64,000 bases of DNA, taken from Haloarcula salinisoli. GTDB taxonomy: Archaea; Halobacteriota; Halobacteria; Halobacteriales; Haloarculaceae. The notes under the pieces are model-generated. The model made no database searches and was not told the DNA's origin. It saw only the letters and a list, made by a program, of their open reading frames with translations. Position 1 is the first letter of the stretch. Every line of letters starts with the position of its first letter. Below are positions 50,979-59,248 of this stretch, one piece after another. The translations under genes were made by a program, and so were the position numbers. The stretch lies in NCBI RefSeq assembly GCF_019599405.1, contig NZ_RKLQ01000001.1, forward strand, positions 434,001 to 498,000. Reading direction: 5' to 3'.

Positions 50979-51485
50979 CTACTCCCCGAGCTCTCGCCGT
51001 CGGCCTTTCGGGACCTGCGAGCGGAGTTCGCCGTAGACGTACAGCCCGACCCCGACCGGCTCCTGGCGGCCGGCGAGGTCGTGGGTGACGACGAGGTAGC
51101 CCCAGTCGCCGTCCCAGTCGAGTTCCTGGTCGTAGCCAGCGACGAAGGCTTCGGCCTCGCCCTCGGAGAGGTGAATGACACACTCCGAGGCGTGCTCGCC
51201 AAAGCGCTGGACGGCTTCCAGCGTCGGTTTCCAGTGTTCCTGGCGCGTCCTGAGGAACGTCATCCCGAGCGCCTCGACGTCGACCGGCGAGGGCGGCTCG
51301 CCCCGGTATATCCACAGTTTCCCCTTCCCGCGCTCCCAGAACGTGTAGTCGTCGAAGGTCTCCGGCGGGACGCCAAAGCGCTCGTCCCAGAAGTCCAGCA
51401 CCTCTTCGCGGGTCGCCCGCTCGGACGCCTCGCGGTCGGCGTCGCTTTCGGGCAATCTGGTGAATTTCGTACTGTCGTTGCTCAT
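50979..51485 (-). CDS. PUA-like domain partner of RNA methyltransferase
   Basis: A 168-aa protein. EEVLDFWDERFGVPPETFDD, YTFWERGKGKLWIYRGEPPS, then GMTFLRTRQEHWKPTLEAVQ and a C-terminal beta part resemble the PUA-like/NIP7-like RNA-binding domain found fused at the C terminus of archaeal and eukaryotic Nop2-type methyltransferases. Its ATG overlaps the methyltransferase stop by 4 bp. The pair is probably one RNA-modifying unit that became two genes. Family name DUF7122 is from memory. Confidence 0.75.
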   Translation of the reverse strand: MSNDSTKFTRLPESDADREASERATREEVLDFWDERFGVPPETFDDYTFWERGKGKLWIYRGEPPSPVDVEALGMTFLRTRQEHWKPTLEAVQRFGEHASECVIHLSEGEAEAFVAGYDQELDWDGDWGYLVVTHDLAGRQEPVGVGLYVYGELRSQVPKGRRRELGE

Positions 51486-52390
51486 TGTGCGACCTCCAGT
51501 TTCGCACAGAAAAAGCCGCCCGTGTCGTTGAAATGTGGGTAGATGCGCTTTGCCTTCCGGACGCTAGGGTCGAACTCGTCGTCCTGCCACTCGGTGACGC
51601 CCTCGCGGTGGTCGAGTGCGAGGTCGAAATCCACGAGGGCACAGTCCTCTCGTTCGAGGACGTGGTCCAGCACGGCCTCGTTCTCTTCGGGCGCGAACGT
51701 ACAGGTGGAGTAGACGACGGTCCCGCCCGCTTTCGTGGCCTGGACGGCCCGTTCGAGGATGTCCTTCTGCACCCCGGAGATTCCCCGAACGTGGGACATC
51801 GACCACTCCTCGAAGGCGTCGGGGTTCTTGCGGATGGTCCCCTCACAGGAGCAGGGCACGTCGACCAGCGCCCGGTCGTACTCGGCCCCGCCGAAGGGCT
51901 TCAGCGAGTGGTTTCTGGCGTCCTCGTGGGTGACCGCAATCGAGGTCGCCCCCAGGCGCTCGGTGTTGGTCCGCAGCGCCGAGATGCGCCCGAGGTTGTT
52001 GTCGGTCGCCACCACTTCGCCGCGGTCGTCCATCAGCGCCGCGAGCTGTGTCGCTTTGCTCCCCGGCGCGGCACAGGCGTCCCACACCCGCTCGCCCGGC
52101 TGTGGGTCCAGTACGGCCGCCGGCACCGCTGAGACCTCCTCCTGACCGTGAATCCAGCCGTGGAAGTACGGCCAGTTCGCCCCCGGCGAGGTATCCGGGA
52201 GCACGAACAGCTCCTCGTGCCAGTCGACTGGCTCGTATGCGATGTCGGCCTCGTCCAGGGCCGCCCGCACCTCCGCGACGCTGGCCTTGATAGTGTTGAC
52301 CCGAATCGCCGACGGCAACGGCCGCTCGCAGGCCGCCCGGAACGCCTCGAAGTCGTCGACGATTGGTCGGTACCGCTCCGGTGGTTCCAT
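51482..52390 (-). CDS. RNA (cytosine-5)-methyltransferase, RsmB/Nop2 family
   Basis: A 302-aa SAM enzyme. The SAM motif is DACAAPGSKA (104-113); the two catalytic Cys are Cys180 in VPCSCEG and Cys230 in STCTFAPEENE; GNF-type spacing is normal. A short N-terminal domain (RVNTIKASVAEVRAALDEAD) matches the archaeal Nop2-like group that modifies rRNA or tRNA. The C-terminal RNA-binding domain is encoded separately by the next gene, with a 4-bp overlap. Start ATG 52390. Structured repeat A2 begins 89 bp upstream. Confidence 0.9.
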   Translation of the reverse strand: MEPPERYRPIVDDFEAFRAACERPLPSAIRVNTIKASVAEVRAALDEADIAYEPVDWHEELFVLPDTSPGANWPYFHGWIHGQEEVSAVPAAVLDPQPGERVWDACAAPGSKATQLAALMDDRGEVVATDNNLGRISALRTNTERLGATSIAVTHEDARNHSLKPFGGAEYDRALVDVPCSCEGTIRKNPDAFEEWSMSHVRGISGVQKDILERAVQATKAGGTVVYSTCTFAPEENEAVLDHVLEREDCALVDFDLALDHREGVTEWQDDEFDPSVRKAKRIYPHFNDTGGFFCAKLEVAQ

Positions 52391-52478
52391 TGAACTGGGG
52401 TTTGCGAGGACGGTGTTTGTGCGTTTCGAAGCTAGGTATCGGCGTTTGGGTTTCTGACGGGAACGCTACCGCTCGGAA
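52391..52478 (-). promoter_or_regulatory. promoter region of the RNA methyltransferase
   Basis: The 88-bp spacer between the ATG and repeat A2 has no clear TATA box; weak candidate GGTGTTTGTG at about 52412-52421. Nothing else is seen. Confidence 0.3.
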
Positions 52479-52742
52479 CCGCCAGAAAGCCCCGACCGGT
52501 TACACTCCCACGACTCGCTTCGGTCCTCACTCACTGCGTTCGTTGCGGTCCTTGCGTCGTCGGGGTTCGTGTAACCGGTCGCCCCTTTCAGTCCCGCGCG
52601 TAGCCGGTTGGTCAACTGCATGGGTGGGACTGAAAGGGGCGGCCTGTTCGACGACGGCGGGCGACGTAAGCACCACAGCGAGTGTAACGAGCGAGGAGCG
52701 CAGCGAGGCCCCCGAGTCGAACGGGTCGGGGCTTTCTGGCGG
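52479..52742. repeat. structured repeat family A, copy A2
   Basis: A 264-bp element. Outer stem: 19 bp perfect, 52479-52497 with 52724-52742 (CCAGAAAGCCCCG core). First arm: GACCGGTTACAC (52494-52505) with GTGTAACCGGTC (52569-52580). Central stem: GCCCCTTTCAGTCCC (52581-52595) with GGGACTGAAAGGGGC (52626-52640), loop with GCCGGTTGGTCAACTGC. Last arm: CCTGTTCGAC (52643-52652) with GTCGAACGGG (52716-52725), one G-U type pair. It is the simplest copy and shows the four-stem cloverleaf plan most cleanly. It lies 85 bp from the end of tnpB. Confidence 0.85.
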
Positions 52743-52827
52743 TGAACACTCACGGTACTATCCGCAAACCCAATCACAGTCACGTCTGCTAGCAGCCATG
52801 CCTGTCAACTACCCCACCCTACTTCGC
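52743..52827. other. spacer with right end of TnpB element
   Basis: Contains TCAACTACCCCACCCT at 52805-52820, which pairs with AGGGTGGG (52852-52859) inside the tnpB end. By analogy to IS200/IS605-family right ends the element probably stops near 52806; a guide, if any, would be copied from DNA just beyond. Confidence 0.45.
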
Positions 52828-54099
52828 TCACCCTGACGGATTCGCTCGTGGAGGGTGGGACTTGTCCGTGAACTCGGACTCGAACCCGTCTGGGTGGGCG
52901 GTGAATCCGCCACTCGGCGTCACTGTTCCAGACTTCAGGGCGAGTTGACTGTCGCCCGTCCGCCGAGACGACTGTTGGCCTCGACGAACATACCGCATTC
53001 CAATGTTCTTCGCCGCATTGTAATCCGCGTTCGCTTCAGACTCGCATCTCACGCACCGGAAGTCGGTGCGAGTCGGGCGGTTCTCGCCTGCCGTGAATCC
53101 ACACTCCGCGCACCGCTTCGAGGTGTACGCCGACCCGACTTGCTTCACCGAGATTCCTTCCGCTTCGGCTTTGTACTCCACCTGCTCATACAGCGCTTGG
53201 AATGCCCATTTGTGCCCCCACGATGCACCCGTTCGATCGCGGATATGGGTCAGATCCTCGAACGCTATCACGTCGCACTCGTACCGGAGTGCTTCGTCTA
53301 CGATGGCGTTCGACGCTCGGTGGAGTACGTCACGGACGTATCGCAGCTGGCGTCCACTCGACTGTTCAAGGGTTCTGTGGGCGCTTCGAGTGTCTGTCTG
53401 TTGGAGGCCAGCGCGTACCTTCTCGAACTCTCGGAGGTCGTGGGTGAGTTCCCGCCCGCTGAAGAAGCAGGCGGTGCTGGTGACAGCGAGATTTTCGATA
53501 CCGAGGTCAACCCCGAGGACCGTTCCGTCCTCAGCGGTATCACGTTCTGTATCGGTTTTGAGTCGGCGGAAGCCGATATGCAAGAAGTAGTCGCCGCCGC
53601 GGGCGGTAAGCGTGCTTTCTGTGACGCTCCACTTTTTAGAATCGAGGTACTGCTGTTGGTAGCCATCATCGGCGTCGGGCAGAGCAAGTTCACACCGGAC
53701 GCGACTCTCCGTCGTAGAGAGCGACACCGTATCGTCATCAAACAGTGTCATGGTCCGGGTGTCGTATTTCACTGTGGGCGTGGTGAAGGTTGGCTTGCTG
53801 ACCTTCTTGCCGTTGGCTCGGCGTTCGATACAGCCGGTAATGGCTTGTGCGGCTTGGTGAGTGGCGAGAATCGCGTGCTGACTCCCGAGGTCGGTTTCGT
53901 CGCGCACTGTGTCGTAGGCGAGGGGCTGTACGTCGCTCTTTGCGTTGCACTTGCCCCACGCCATATCGGTGGCGATTTGGCAACCACGCTTCCACTCGGT
54001 GATAGTCTGTTCGAGCAGGTCGCGCTGCTCGTCAGTTACCGAGAGGCGTGTGATTGCCGTCCGACGCACATAGTCGTCTGCCACAGCTTCAATGTGCAT
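52828..54099 (-). CDS. tnpB: RNA-guided nuclease TnpB (IS1341 family)
   Basis: A 423-aa TnpB, ancestor-type of Cas12 nucleases. The RuvC triad is complete: Asp198 (GVDLGIENLAV), Glu281 (IAFEDLTHIRDR) and Asp359 (ADYNAAKNIG). The zinc finger is Cys330/333 and Cys349/352 (CAECGF, CVRCES). The helical DNA-recognition lobe occupies 20-180. A TATA box at about 54108-54117 is better placed for a GTG start at 54084 (VADDYVRRTAITR) than for ATG 54099. Frame is uninterrupted, so the protein may be active. Confidence 0.92.
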   Translation of the reverse strand: MHIEAVADDYVRRTAITRLSVTDEQRDLLEQTITEWKRGCQIATDMAWGKCNAKSDVQPLAYDTVRDETDLGSQHAILATHQAAQAITGCIERRANGKKVSKPTFTTPTVKYDTRTMTLFDDDTVSLSTTESRVRCELALPDADDGYQQQYLDSKKWSVTESTLTARGGDYFLHIGFRRLKTDTERDTAEDGTVLGVDLGIENLAVTSTACFFSGRELTHDLREFEKVRAGLQQTDTRSAHRTLEQSSGRQLRYVRDVLHRASNAIVDEALRYECDVIAFEDLTHIRDRTGASWGHKWAFQALYEQVEYKAEAEGISVKQVGSAYTSKRCAECGFTAGENRPTRTDFRCVRCESEANADYNAAKNIGMRYVRRGQQSSRRTGDSQLALKSGTVTPSGGFTAHPDGFESEFTDKSHPPRANPSG

Positions 54100-54105
54100 C
54101 TGTGG

Positions 54106-54117
54106 CCTGTTAAATAT
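54106..54117 (-). promoter_or_regulatory. TATA box of tnpB
   Basis: GTTAAATATCGG (plus-strand reading) is centred about 27 bp upstream of GTG 54084. Confidence 0.4.
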
Positions 54118-54240
54118 CGGTGTTTGTAGCCGATACGAATGTGCTCCTCCCCTCCCTACTCACTCACTTCGCTCGCTCCTTGAGGAAGGGGACTCTGCAC
54201 TTCCCCTACGTTGAAGCGGCCAGCGGCCCTCTATCAAGTC

Positions 54241-54975
54241 ATGGCACACGTAGAGGTACATCGCGACGATATCGAACTCGACGCGCCGACACTCGTCGAG
54301 GGGTTGCCGGGGGTGGGTCTCGTGGGCAAGCTCGCAGCCGACCATCTGGTCGAGGCCTTCGACATGGTCCACTACGGGACAGCGCGCTGTGAGGGACTGC
54401 CGGAAATCGCCGTCTACAGCGATGGAGAGCCAGATGTCCGTGGCCCTGTACGACTCTACGCGGACCCCGAGCGGGACCTGCTGGTGCTCCAGAGCGACGC
54501 GCCGGTGTCGCCCGAGGCCGCCGAATCGTTCGCGGGCTGTATGGTCGAGTGGTTCCGGAGTGAGGACGTGACGCCGCTGTTCCTCAGCGGGATGCCGGCC
54601 GAGCGCAACGACGAGCCGTCGCTGTACGGCATCGCGACGGGCGACGGGGCCGGGTTGCTCGCCGAGGCCGACGTTCCGACCCCCACCGAGTCCGGCGCGA
54701 TAACGGGGCCGACCGGCGCGCTCGTCCACGAGGCCCAGCGGGTCGGGCTCACCGGCGTCGGGCTCGTGGTCGAGGCCGACCCGCAGTTCCCGGACCCGGA
54801 GGCAGCGGGCGCCCTGCTGGAGGCGGGAGTCGGACCGCTCACCGGGGTCGAGGTCGACACCGCGACGCTGGCCGACCAGGCCGAGGAGATACGCCAGGCG
54901 AAGGCCCAGCTGGCCCAGCAGATGCAACAGGGCGGCGAGGAGTCCACCAGCGCGCGCCCCCTGGGGTTCCAGTGA
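54241..54975 (+). CDS. PAC2 family protein (proteasome assembly chaperone-like)
   Basis: A 244-aa PAC2-family protein. The fold is seen in LVEGLPGVGLVGKLAADHLV, VHYGTARCEGLPEIAVYSDG, LLVLQSDAPVSPEAAESFAG, ERNDEPSLYGIATGDGAGLL and GVEVDTATLADQAEEIRQAK. Archaeal homologues are thought to assist proteasome assembly. ATG 54241 is preceded by the TnpB element's left end by about 46 bp, so its promoter may be within or just after the insertion. Its stop overlaps the start of sppA. Confidence 0.88.
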   Translation: MAHVEVHRDDIELDAPTLVEGLPGVGLVGKLAADHLVEAFDMVHYGTARCEGLPEIAVYSDGEPDVRGPVRLYADPERDLLVLQSDAPVSPEAAESFAGCMVEWFRSEDVTPLFLSGMPAERNDEPSLYGIATGDGAGLLAEADVPTPTESGAITGPTGALVHEAQRVGLTGVGLVVEADPQFPDPEAAGALLEAGVGPLTGVEVDTATLADQAEEIRQAKAQLAQQMQQGGEESTSARPLGFQ

Positions 54976-55970
54976 TGGCCGACGCGGATTCAGTCGTCCG
55001 GCTGGGCATCGTCCTCCTGGGAACCGCCGCCGCCGTCGTCGCCGGCGCGCTGGTCTTCGTCGTCTTCCCCACCACCCTCACCGACCTGCTCGGGGTTTTG
55101 CTCGTGCTGGTGACGGGTCTGGTCGGCGCGCGCATCGCGACGAACGCCGCGGGGTCGCTGGCGCCGAGCCACAACGTCGCGGAGGTCGCAGTGGAAGGAC
55201 CGATAACGCGGGACGGTGGCGGTGGCATCGCCAGCGCGCCGACCGGGCCCGGTGCCGACGACATCGTCGAGCAGATAGAGCGGGCCGACGACGACCGCGG
55301 CGCCGACGCGCTCCTGTTGAAGCTCAACACGCCGGGCGGCCAGATTGTCCCCAGTGAGGACATCCGGCTGGCCGCCGAGGCGTTCGACGGCCCGACCGTC
55401 GCCTACGCCACGGACGTCTGTGCCAGCGGTGGCTACGACATCGCCGCGGGCTGTGAGGAGTTGTGGGCCCGCGAGGGCTCCATCGTCGGCTCTATCGGTG
55501 TCATCGGCTCGCGGGTCAACGCCAGCGACCTCGCCGACCGGATGGGCGTCTCCTACGAGCAGCTGACAGCCGGCGAGTACAAGGACGCCGGGACGCCCCT
55601 GAAGGAGTTCGACGAGGACGACCGCGAGTATCTCCAGGGACTCATCGACGACTACTACGACCAGTTCGTCGAGACCGTCGCCGAGGGCCGCGGGCTGGAC
55701 GAGGCGGCGATTCGGGACACCGAGGCCCGCGTGTTCCTCGGCTCGGAGGCCCACGAGATGGGGCTCGTCGACGATATCGGCACCCGCGATGACGTCGAGG
55801 ACCGACTCGAATCCCGGCTTGGCGAGCCGGTCACCGTCACGGAGTTCGAGCCCCAGCGGGGCCTCCGGTCGAAGATTCGCGGCGGCGCCCAGTCGGTCGC
55901 GTTCGCGCTTGGGGCCGGACTCACCAGTGCCTTCGAAGGCGACGTCGACGGGCTCTCGTTCCGGCGGTGA
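54975..55970 (+). CDS. sppA: signal peptide peptidase SppA-like (S49) protease
   Basis: A 331-aa membrane serine protease. Two N-terminal helices (about 8-32 and 37-58) anchor the protein; the S49 domain follows. The nucleophile is Ser151 in CASGGYDIAA and the general base Lys203 in GEYKDAGTP, with IGVIGSRVNASDL between. It probably cleaves leftover signal peptides in the membrane. TGATG overlap couples it with the PAC2 gene; a GTG 3 bp before the ATG is the alternative start. Confidence 0.92.
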   Translation: MADADSVVRLGIVLLGTAAAVVAGALVFVVFPTTLTDLLGVLLVLVTGLVGARIATNAAGSLAPSHNVAEVAVEGPITRDGGGGIASAPTGPGADDIVEQIERADDDRGADALLLKLNTPGGQIVPSEDIRLAAEAFDGPTVAYATDVCASGGYDIAAGCEELWAREGSIVGSIGVIGSRVNASDLADRMGVSYEQLTAGEYKDAGTPLKEFDEDDREYLQGLIDDYYDQFVETVAEGRGLDEAAIRDTEARVFLGSEAHEMGLVDDIGTRDDVEDRLESRLGEPVTVTEFEPQRGLRSKIRGGAQSVAFALGAGLTSAFEGDVDGLSFRR

Positions 55971-56154
55971 GTCGGGCCTGGGAGCACGGTGAGCTGTCAG
56001 GGCTCGCGCTTTTGCCCTTCGGGCAGCGGACTGTGACGGCGTCTCGGATGCCACCGGAATCAGCCGCCTCGCCATTTCTATCATCAATTACTGTGTAGAA
56101 ATACTGCCACGCCCCCGCGAGGGTTTTTTATTTCGCGCCCCTCTGTGCACCACT
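55971..56154 (+). promoter_or_regulatory. spacer with DUF373 promoter
   Basis: After the sppA stop only a short hairpin TTTTGCCCTTCGGGCAGCGG (about 56011-56030) is seen. GGGTTTTTTATTTC (56121-56134) is the TATA box, 22-34 bp ahead of GTG 56155. Confidence 0.5.
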
Positions 56155-57276
56155 GTGACAACGCTGGTGGTGTGTATCGACCGGGACAGCCCTGTGGCAG
56201 ACAGGTGTCCGGTCGTGGGGCGGGCTGCCGTCGAGTCGACGATAACGGAGACCGGTGTCGTCGACCCCGAGGACAGCCGCATCAACTGCCTACTGGAGGG
56301 GTTACGGGTGGCCGAGGACCTCGAAGCGGAGGGGGACGACACCGTCGTCGCGGTCGTCGGCGGCGGCGGCGACGCCGTCGGGAGCGACCGCGAAATTGCC
56401 CGCCAGACGGAGTCGCTGGTCAAACAGTACGACCCGGACTCGGCGGTGGTCGTCGTCGACAGCGCCGACGACGAACGGCTGGTGCCCATCATCGAGAGCC
56501 GTGTCCGCGTCGACGCCGTCGACCGCGTCGTCGTCCGGCAGGCCCGTGACATCGAGTCTACCTACTACCTGCTCAAGCAGTTCCTCGCCGACGAAGAGCT
56601 TCGACGGACGGTGCTGGTCCCCGTCGGTATCGCGCTGCTTGCGCTCCCGCTATTGCTCCAGTTCGTCGCGCCCACCACCGCGCTGGGCGCTATCGCAGCC
56701 GCCCTGGGCGTGTTCCTCATCTACAAGGGGCTGGGAATCGACGACTACCTCGCCCGGCTGCCGGGCCAGATACGCGAGGCGCTGTACTCCGGACAGGTCT
56801 CGCTCGTGACGTATGTCGTCGCCGGCGGGCTCTCCATCGTCGGCATCTTCGCCGGCGCGCTGGAGATATCGCCCCCTGGGTCGACCGGCCTCTTCATCCT
56901 CGCGAACCAGTTCCTCTTCGAGAGCGTCCCCTGGCTGACAGCGGCGGCGCTTGCGGCCTCGCTGGGGCGGCTGCTCGACGAACTCCTCCAGCGGGAGGGG
57001 ATCCGCAGCGCCTACGTGAACCTCCCCTTCGGCGCGGTCGCGGTCGGGCTGGTGGTGCGGGGCTTTTCGGCGTACTTCCTCGAACGGGCGGGCGTGTTCG
57101 GTCCCTTCCGCGTCCCGGCGATGGACTTCGGCGTCGTCGAGGTCAACGGCTTCACGATGGATCTGGGGACTCGGCTCGCGACGTTCATCCTCGCGGGCAT
57201 CCTCGTCGCCGTCCTCGGCGTCCGCGTCGCGGCCTACGTCAGCGAGAACGACATCGAGGCAGAACTGGTCGAATAG
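56155..57276 (+). CDS. DUF373 family membrane protein
   Basis: A 373-aa archaeal DUF373 protein. Residues 1-145 form a soluble domain (TLVVCIDRDSPVADRCPVVG, RINCLLEGLRVAEDLEAEGD, VVAVVGGGGDAVGSDREIAR, DRVVVRQARDIESTYYLLKQ), followed by about seven membrane helices with the charged end SENDIEAELVE. Family of unknown function, present across archaea. The soluble part resembles a nucleotide- or phosphate-binding alpha/beta fold. GTG start supported by TATA spacing. Confidence 0.9.
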   Translation: MTTLVVCIDRDSPVADRCPVVGRAAVESTITETGVVDPEDSRINCLLEGLRVAEDLEAEGDDTVVAVVGGGGDAVGSDREIARQTESLVKQYDPDSAVVVVDSADDERLVPIIESRVRVDAVDRVVVRQARDIESTYYLLKQFLADEELRRTVLVPVGIALLALPLLLQFVAPTTALGAIAAALGVFLIYKGLGIDDYLARLPGQIREALYSGQVSLVTYVVAGGLSIVGIFAGALEISPPGSTGLFILANQFLFESVPWLTAAALAASLGRLLDELLQREGIRSAYVNLPFGAVAVGLVVRGFSAYFLERAGVFGPFRVPAMDFGVVEVNGFTMDLGTRLATFILAGILVAVLGVRVAAYVSENDIEAELVE

Positions 57277-57311
57277 ACAGCGATTTACACACGGCCCGGC
57301 TACGCGCTCCC

Positions 57312-58025
57312 ATGACTGACGGCGTGTGGGTGTCGCTGTTCTCGGGCGGGAAAGACTCCTCGTGGGCGCTGTATCGCGCACTCGAGAACGACTACCCCGT
57401 CGAGCGGCTGGTGACGGTCCACCCCGAGGGCGACTCCTACATGTACCACGTCCCGGCGACGCGTCTGGCCTCGCTGGCCGCCGAGAGCATCGGTATCGAA
57501 CTCGTCGAGGTCGAGCCCGACGACTTCGGTGCCGACGACGTCCCCGACTCGGGCGAACAGGGTGACGCGGAACTCGAACCGCTGGAGGCCGCCCTCCGCG
57601 AGCTAGACGCCGATATCGGCGTCGCCGGCGTCACCGCCGGCGCCGTCGAGAGCGAGTACCAGACCAGCCGTATCGAGGCGATGGCCGAGCGCCTGGAGGC
57701 CAACCTCTTCGCCCCGCTCTGGCAGGAAGACCCCCGCGCTCTCGCCGACGCGATGCTTTCGGCCGGCTTCGAGATTCGCATCATCCGCGTGGCCGCCTAC
57801 GGCCTCGACGAGTCCTGGCTCGGGCGAACGCTCGACGCCGACGCGCTCGACGAACTCGAGGCCCTCAACGACGAGTACGGCGTCCACATCCTCGGCGAGG
57901 GCGGCGAGTTCGAGACGCTCGTCACTGATGGCCCACATATGGACCAGCGCATCGAACTGGAGTACTCGACCGAATGGGATGGAACGCGGGGGACTATCGT
58001 GGTTGAGGACGCCTGGCTGGAGTGA
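57312..58025 (+). CDS. dph6: diphthine-ammonia ligase (Dph6)
   Basis: A 237-aa ATP-pyrophosphatase of the alpha-ANH type. The PP loop SGGKDSS is at 10-16; VHPEGDSYMYHVPATRLASL and VAGVTAGAVESEYQTSRIEA and the C-terminal GEGGEFETLVTDGP complete the Dph6 pattern. It amidates diphthine on elongation factor 2, the last step of diphthamide synthesis. Stands 35 bp after the DUF373 gene. The assignment is firm for the family. Confidence 0.93.
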   Translation: MTDGVWVSLFSGGKDSSWALYRALENDYPVERLVTVHPEGDSYMYHVPATRLASLAAESIGIELVEVEPDDFGADDVPDSGEQGDAELEPLEAALRELDADIGVAGVTAGAVESEYQTSRIEAMAERLEANLFAPLWQEDPRALADAMLSAGFEIRIIRVAAYGLDESWLGRTLDADALDELEALNDEYGVHILGEGGEFETLVTDGPHMDQRIELEYSTEWDGTRGTIVVEDAWLE

Positions 58026-58156
58026 TTGGTACCGGCCACGAGCGAGCGCTGCGAGCGGCCGGCCTTCTGCCGTCGATTTTTGCAGCCCAGGTGTGCGAGT
58101 AGAATAACCAGTTTTTACTAGGGCGACGGTGAACCAGGGTGGTCCCGGTGATTCAG
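58026..58156 (+). promoter_or_regulatory. spacer and promoter of the methyltransferase gene
   Basis: CCAGTTTTTACTAGG (58108-58122) is A/T rich and 35-49 bp ahead of ATG 58157; TCGATTTTTGC (about 58073-58083) may end the dph6 transcript. Confidence 0.4.
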
Positions 58157-59212
58157 ATGAGTGACACACAGGCCGATAGCGACAGCGCGCGCACCGACAC
58201 AGAACTATTCACCGCGGCGCAGGAACTGGTCGAGGGGCTGTGGAGCGGGCAGGTGCTCCACGCCGCAGTCGAGGTCGGGCTGTTCGACCGCCTCGACGAG
58301 GAGCCGACCGCGGCGGAGACACTCGCGACCGCGCTCGACCTGGACCCGGACGCGACCTACCGACTGCTCAGGGCGCTGGCTCACTTCGGTGTCCTCACCG
58401 AGGACGACAGCCGACGGTTCGCCCTGACGCCGGTGGGACAGTTCTTCCGTGCGGACCACCCTCGGTCGGTCCGGCCCGGACTCATGCTGTTCCACAGCCC
58501 GGAGTGGATTCGGGCCATGACACAGCTGCCCGATATCCTCCGCGAGGGCGGTCAGGACGGGTTCGTCCGCGAGCACGGCCGCGGGATATTCGATTACATG
58601 GAGGACGCGCCCGAGTTCGCCAGGGCGTTCGACGAGTTCATGACGGCGATGTCCCACCAGCACGCCGAGGCCGTTCTCGGCGTGCTGGAGGGGTACGACG
58701 TCTCGCAGTTCGACCGGGTCTGTGACGTCGGCGGCGGCCAGGGGTATCTGTGCTGTCGACTGCTTGCGCAGTACCCCGCCCTGGAAGGCACCGTCTTCGA
58801 CCGGCCCAGCGTCGTCGCCGAGGAGCCGGACCTGCCCGACGAGTTCGGTGTCGGGGACCGGTGTGACTACGTGGCCGGCGATATGTTCGAGTCGGTCCCC
58901 GAAGCCGACGCCTACGTGCTGAAGTGGATTCTCCACGACTGGACTGACGAGGAGTGTGTCGACATCCTCTCGACGGTTCGGGCGGCGGCCCCGTCCGACG
59001 CCCGGCTGTTCGTCGTCGAAGCGGTCGTGCCGGGGCCGGCGGAGTCACACTTCTCGAAGCAACTGGATATGACGATGCTCGTCCAGATGGGCGGCCGCGA
59101 GCGAACGCGGGCGGAGTACGCGTCGCTGCTCGAGCGTGCGGGCTGGACCATCGCCGACGAGTGGGTTCCACCAGAGGGGCCGATGCGAATCCTCGAAGCG
59201 ACCACGGACTGA
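58157..59212 (+). CDS. O-methyltransferase, COMT/ASMT-like
   Basis: A 351-aa SAM methyltransferase of the plant COMT type. An N-terminal winged-helix dimerisation domain (HAAVEVGLFDRLDEEPTAAE, TYRLLRALAHFGVLTEDDSR) precedes the Rossmann domain with CDVGGGQGYLCCRLL, TVFDRPSVV, DYVAGDMFESVPEADAYVLK, and the catalytic-type pair LHDWTDEECVDIL. The substrate, possibly a phenolic or isoprenoid compound, is unknown. The neighbouring HxlR gene converges. Confidence 0.88.
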   Translation: MSDTQADSDSARTDTELFTAAQELVEGLWSGQVLHAAVEVGLFDRLDEEPTAAETLATALDLDPDATYRLLRALAHFGVLTEDDSRRFALTPVGQFFRADHPRSVRPGLMLFHSPEWIRAMTQLPDILREGGQDGFVREHGRGIFDYMEDAPEFARAFDEFMTAMSHQHAEAVLGVLEGYDVSQFDRVCDVGGGQGYLCCRLLAQYPALEGTVFDRPSVVAEEPDLPDEFGVGDRCDYVAGDMFESVPEADAYVLKWILHDWTDEECVDILSTVRAAAPSDARLFVVEAVVPGPAESHFSKQLDMTMLVQMGGRERTRAEYASLLERAGWTIADEWVPPEGPMRILEATTD

Positions 59213-59248
59213 GACCGCTCGGTCCACTTCGGGCAGAGTGGGTGCTAC

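Larger units (their letters stand above)
52806..54195 (-). mobile_element. IS1341-type element (tnpB only)
   Basis: Approximate limits. The right end is hairpin CCCACCCT (52813-52820) / AGGGTGGG (52852-52859), which overlaps the last codons of tnpB. The left end is the hairpin TCCCCTCCCT (54148-54157) / AGGAAGGGGA (54183-54192). No tnpA (HUH transposase) is present, so it cannot move by itself. Ends are inferred from hairpins only. Confidence 0.6.
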
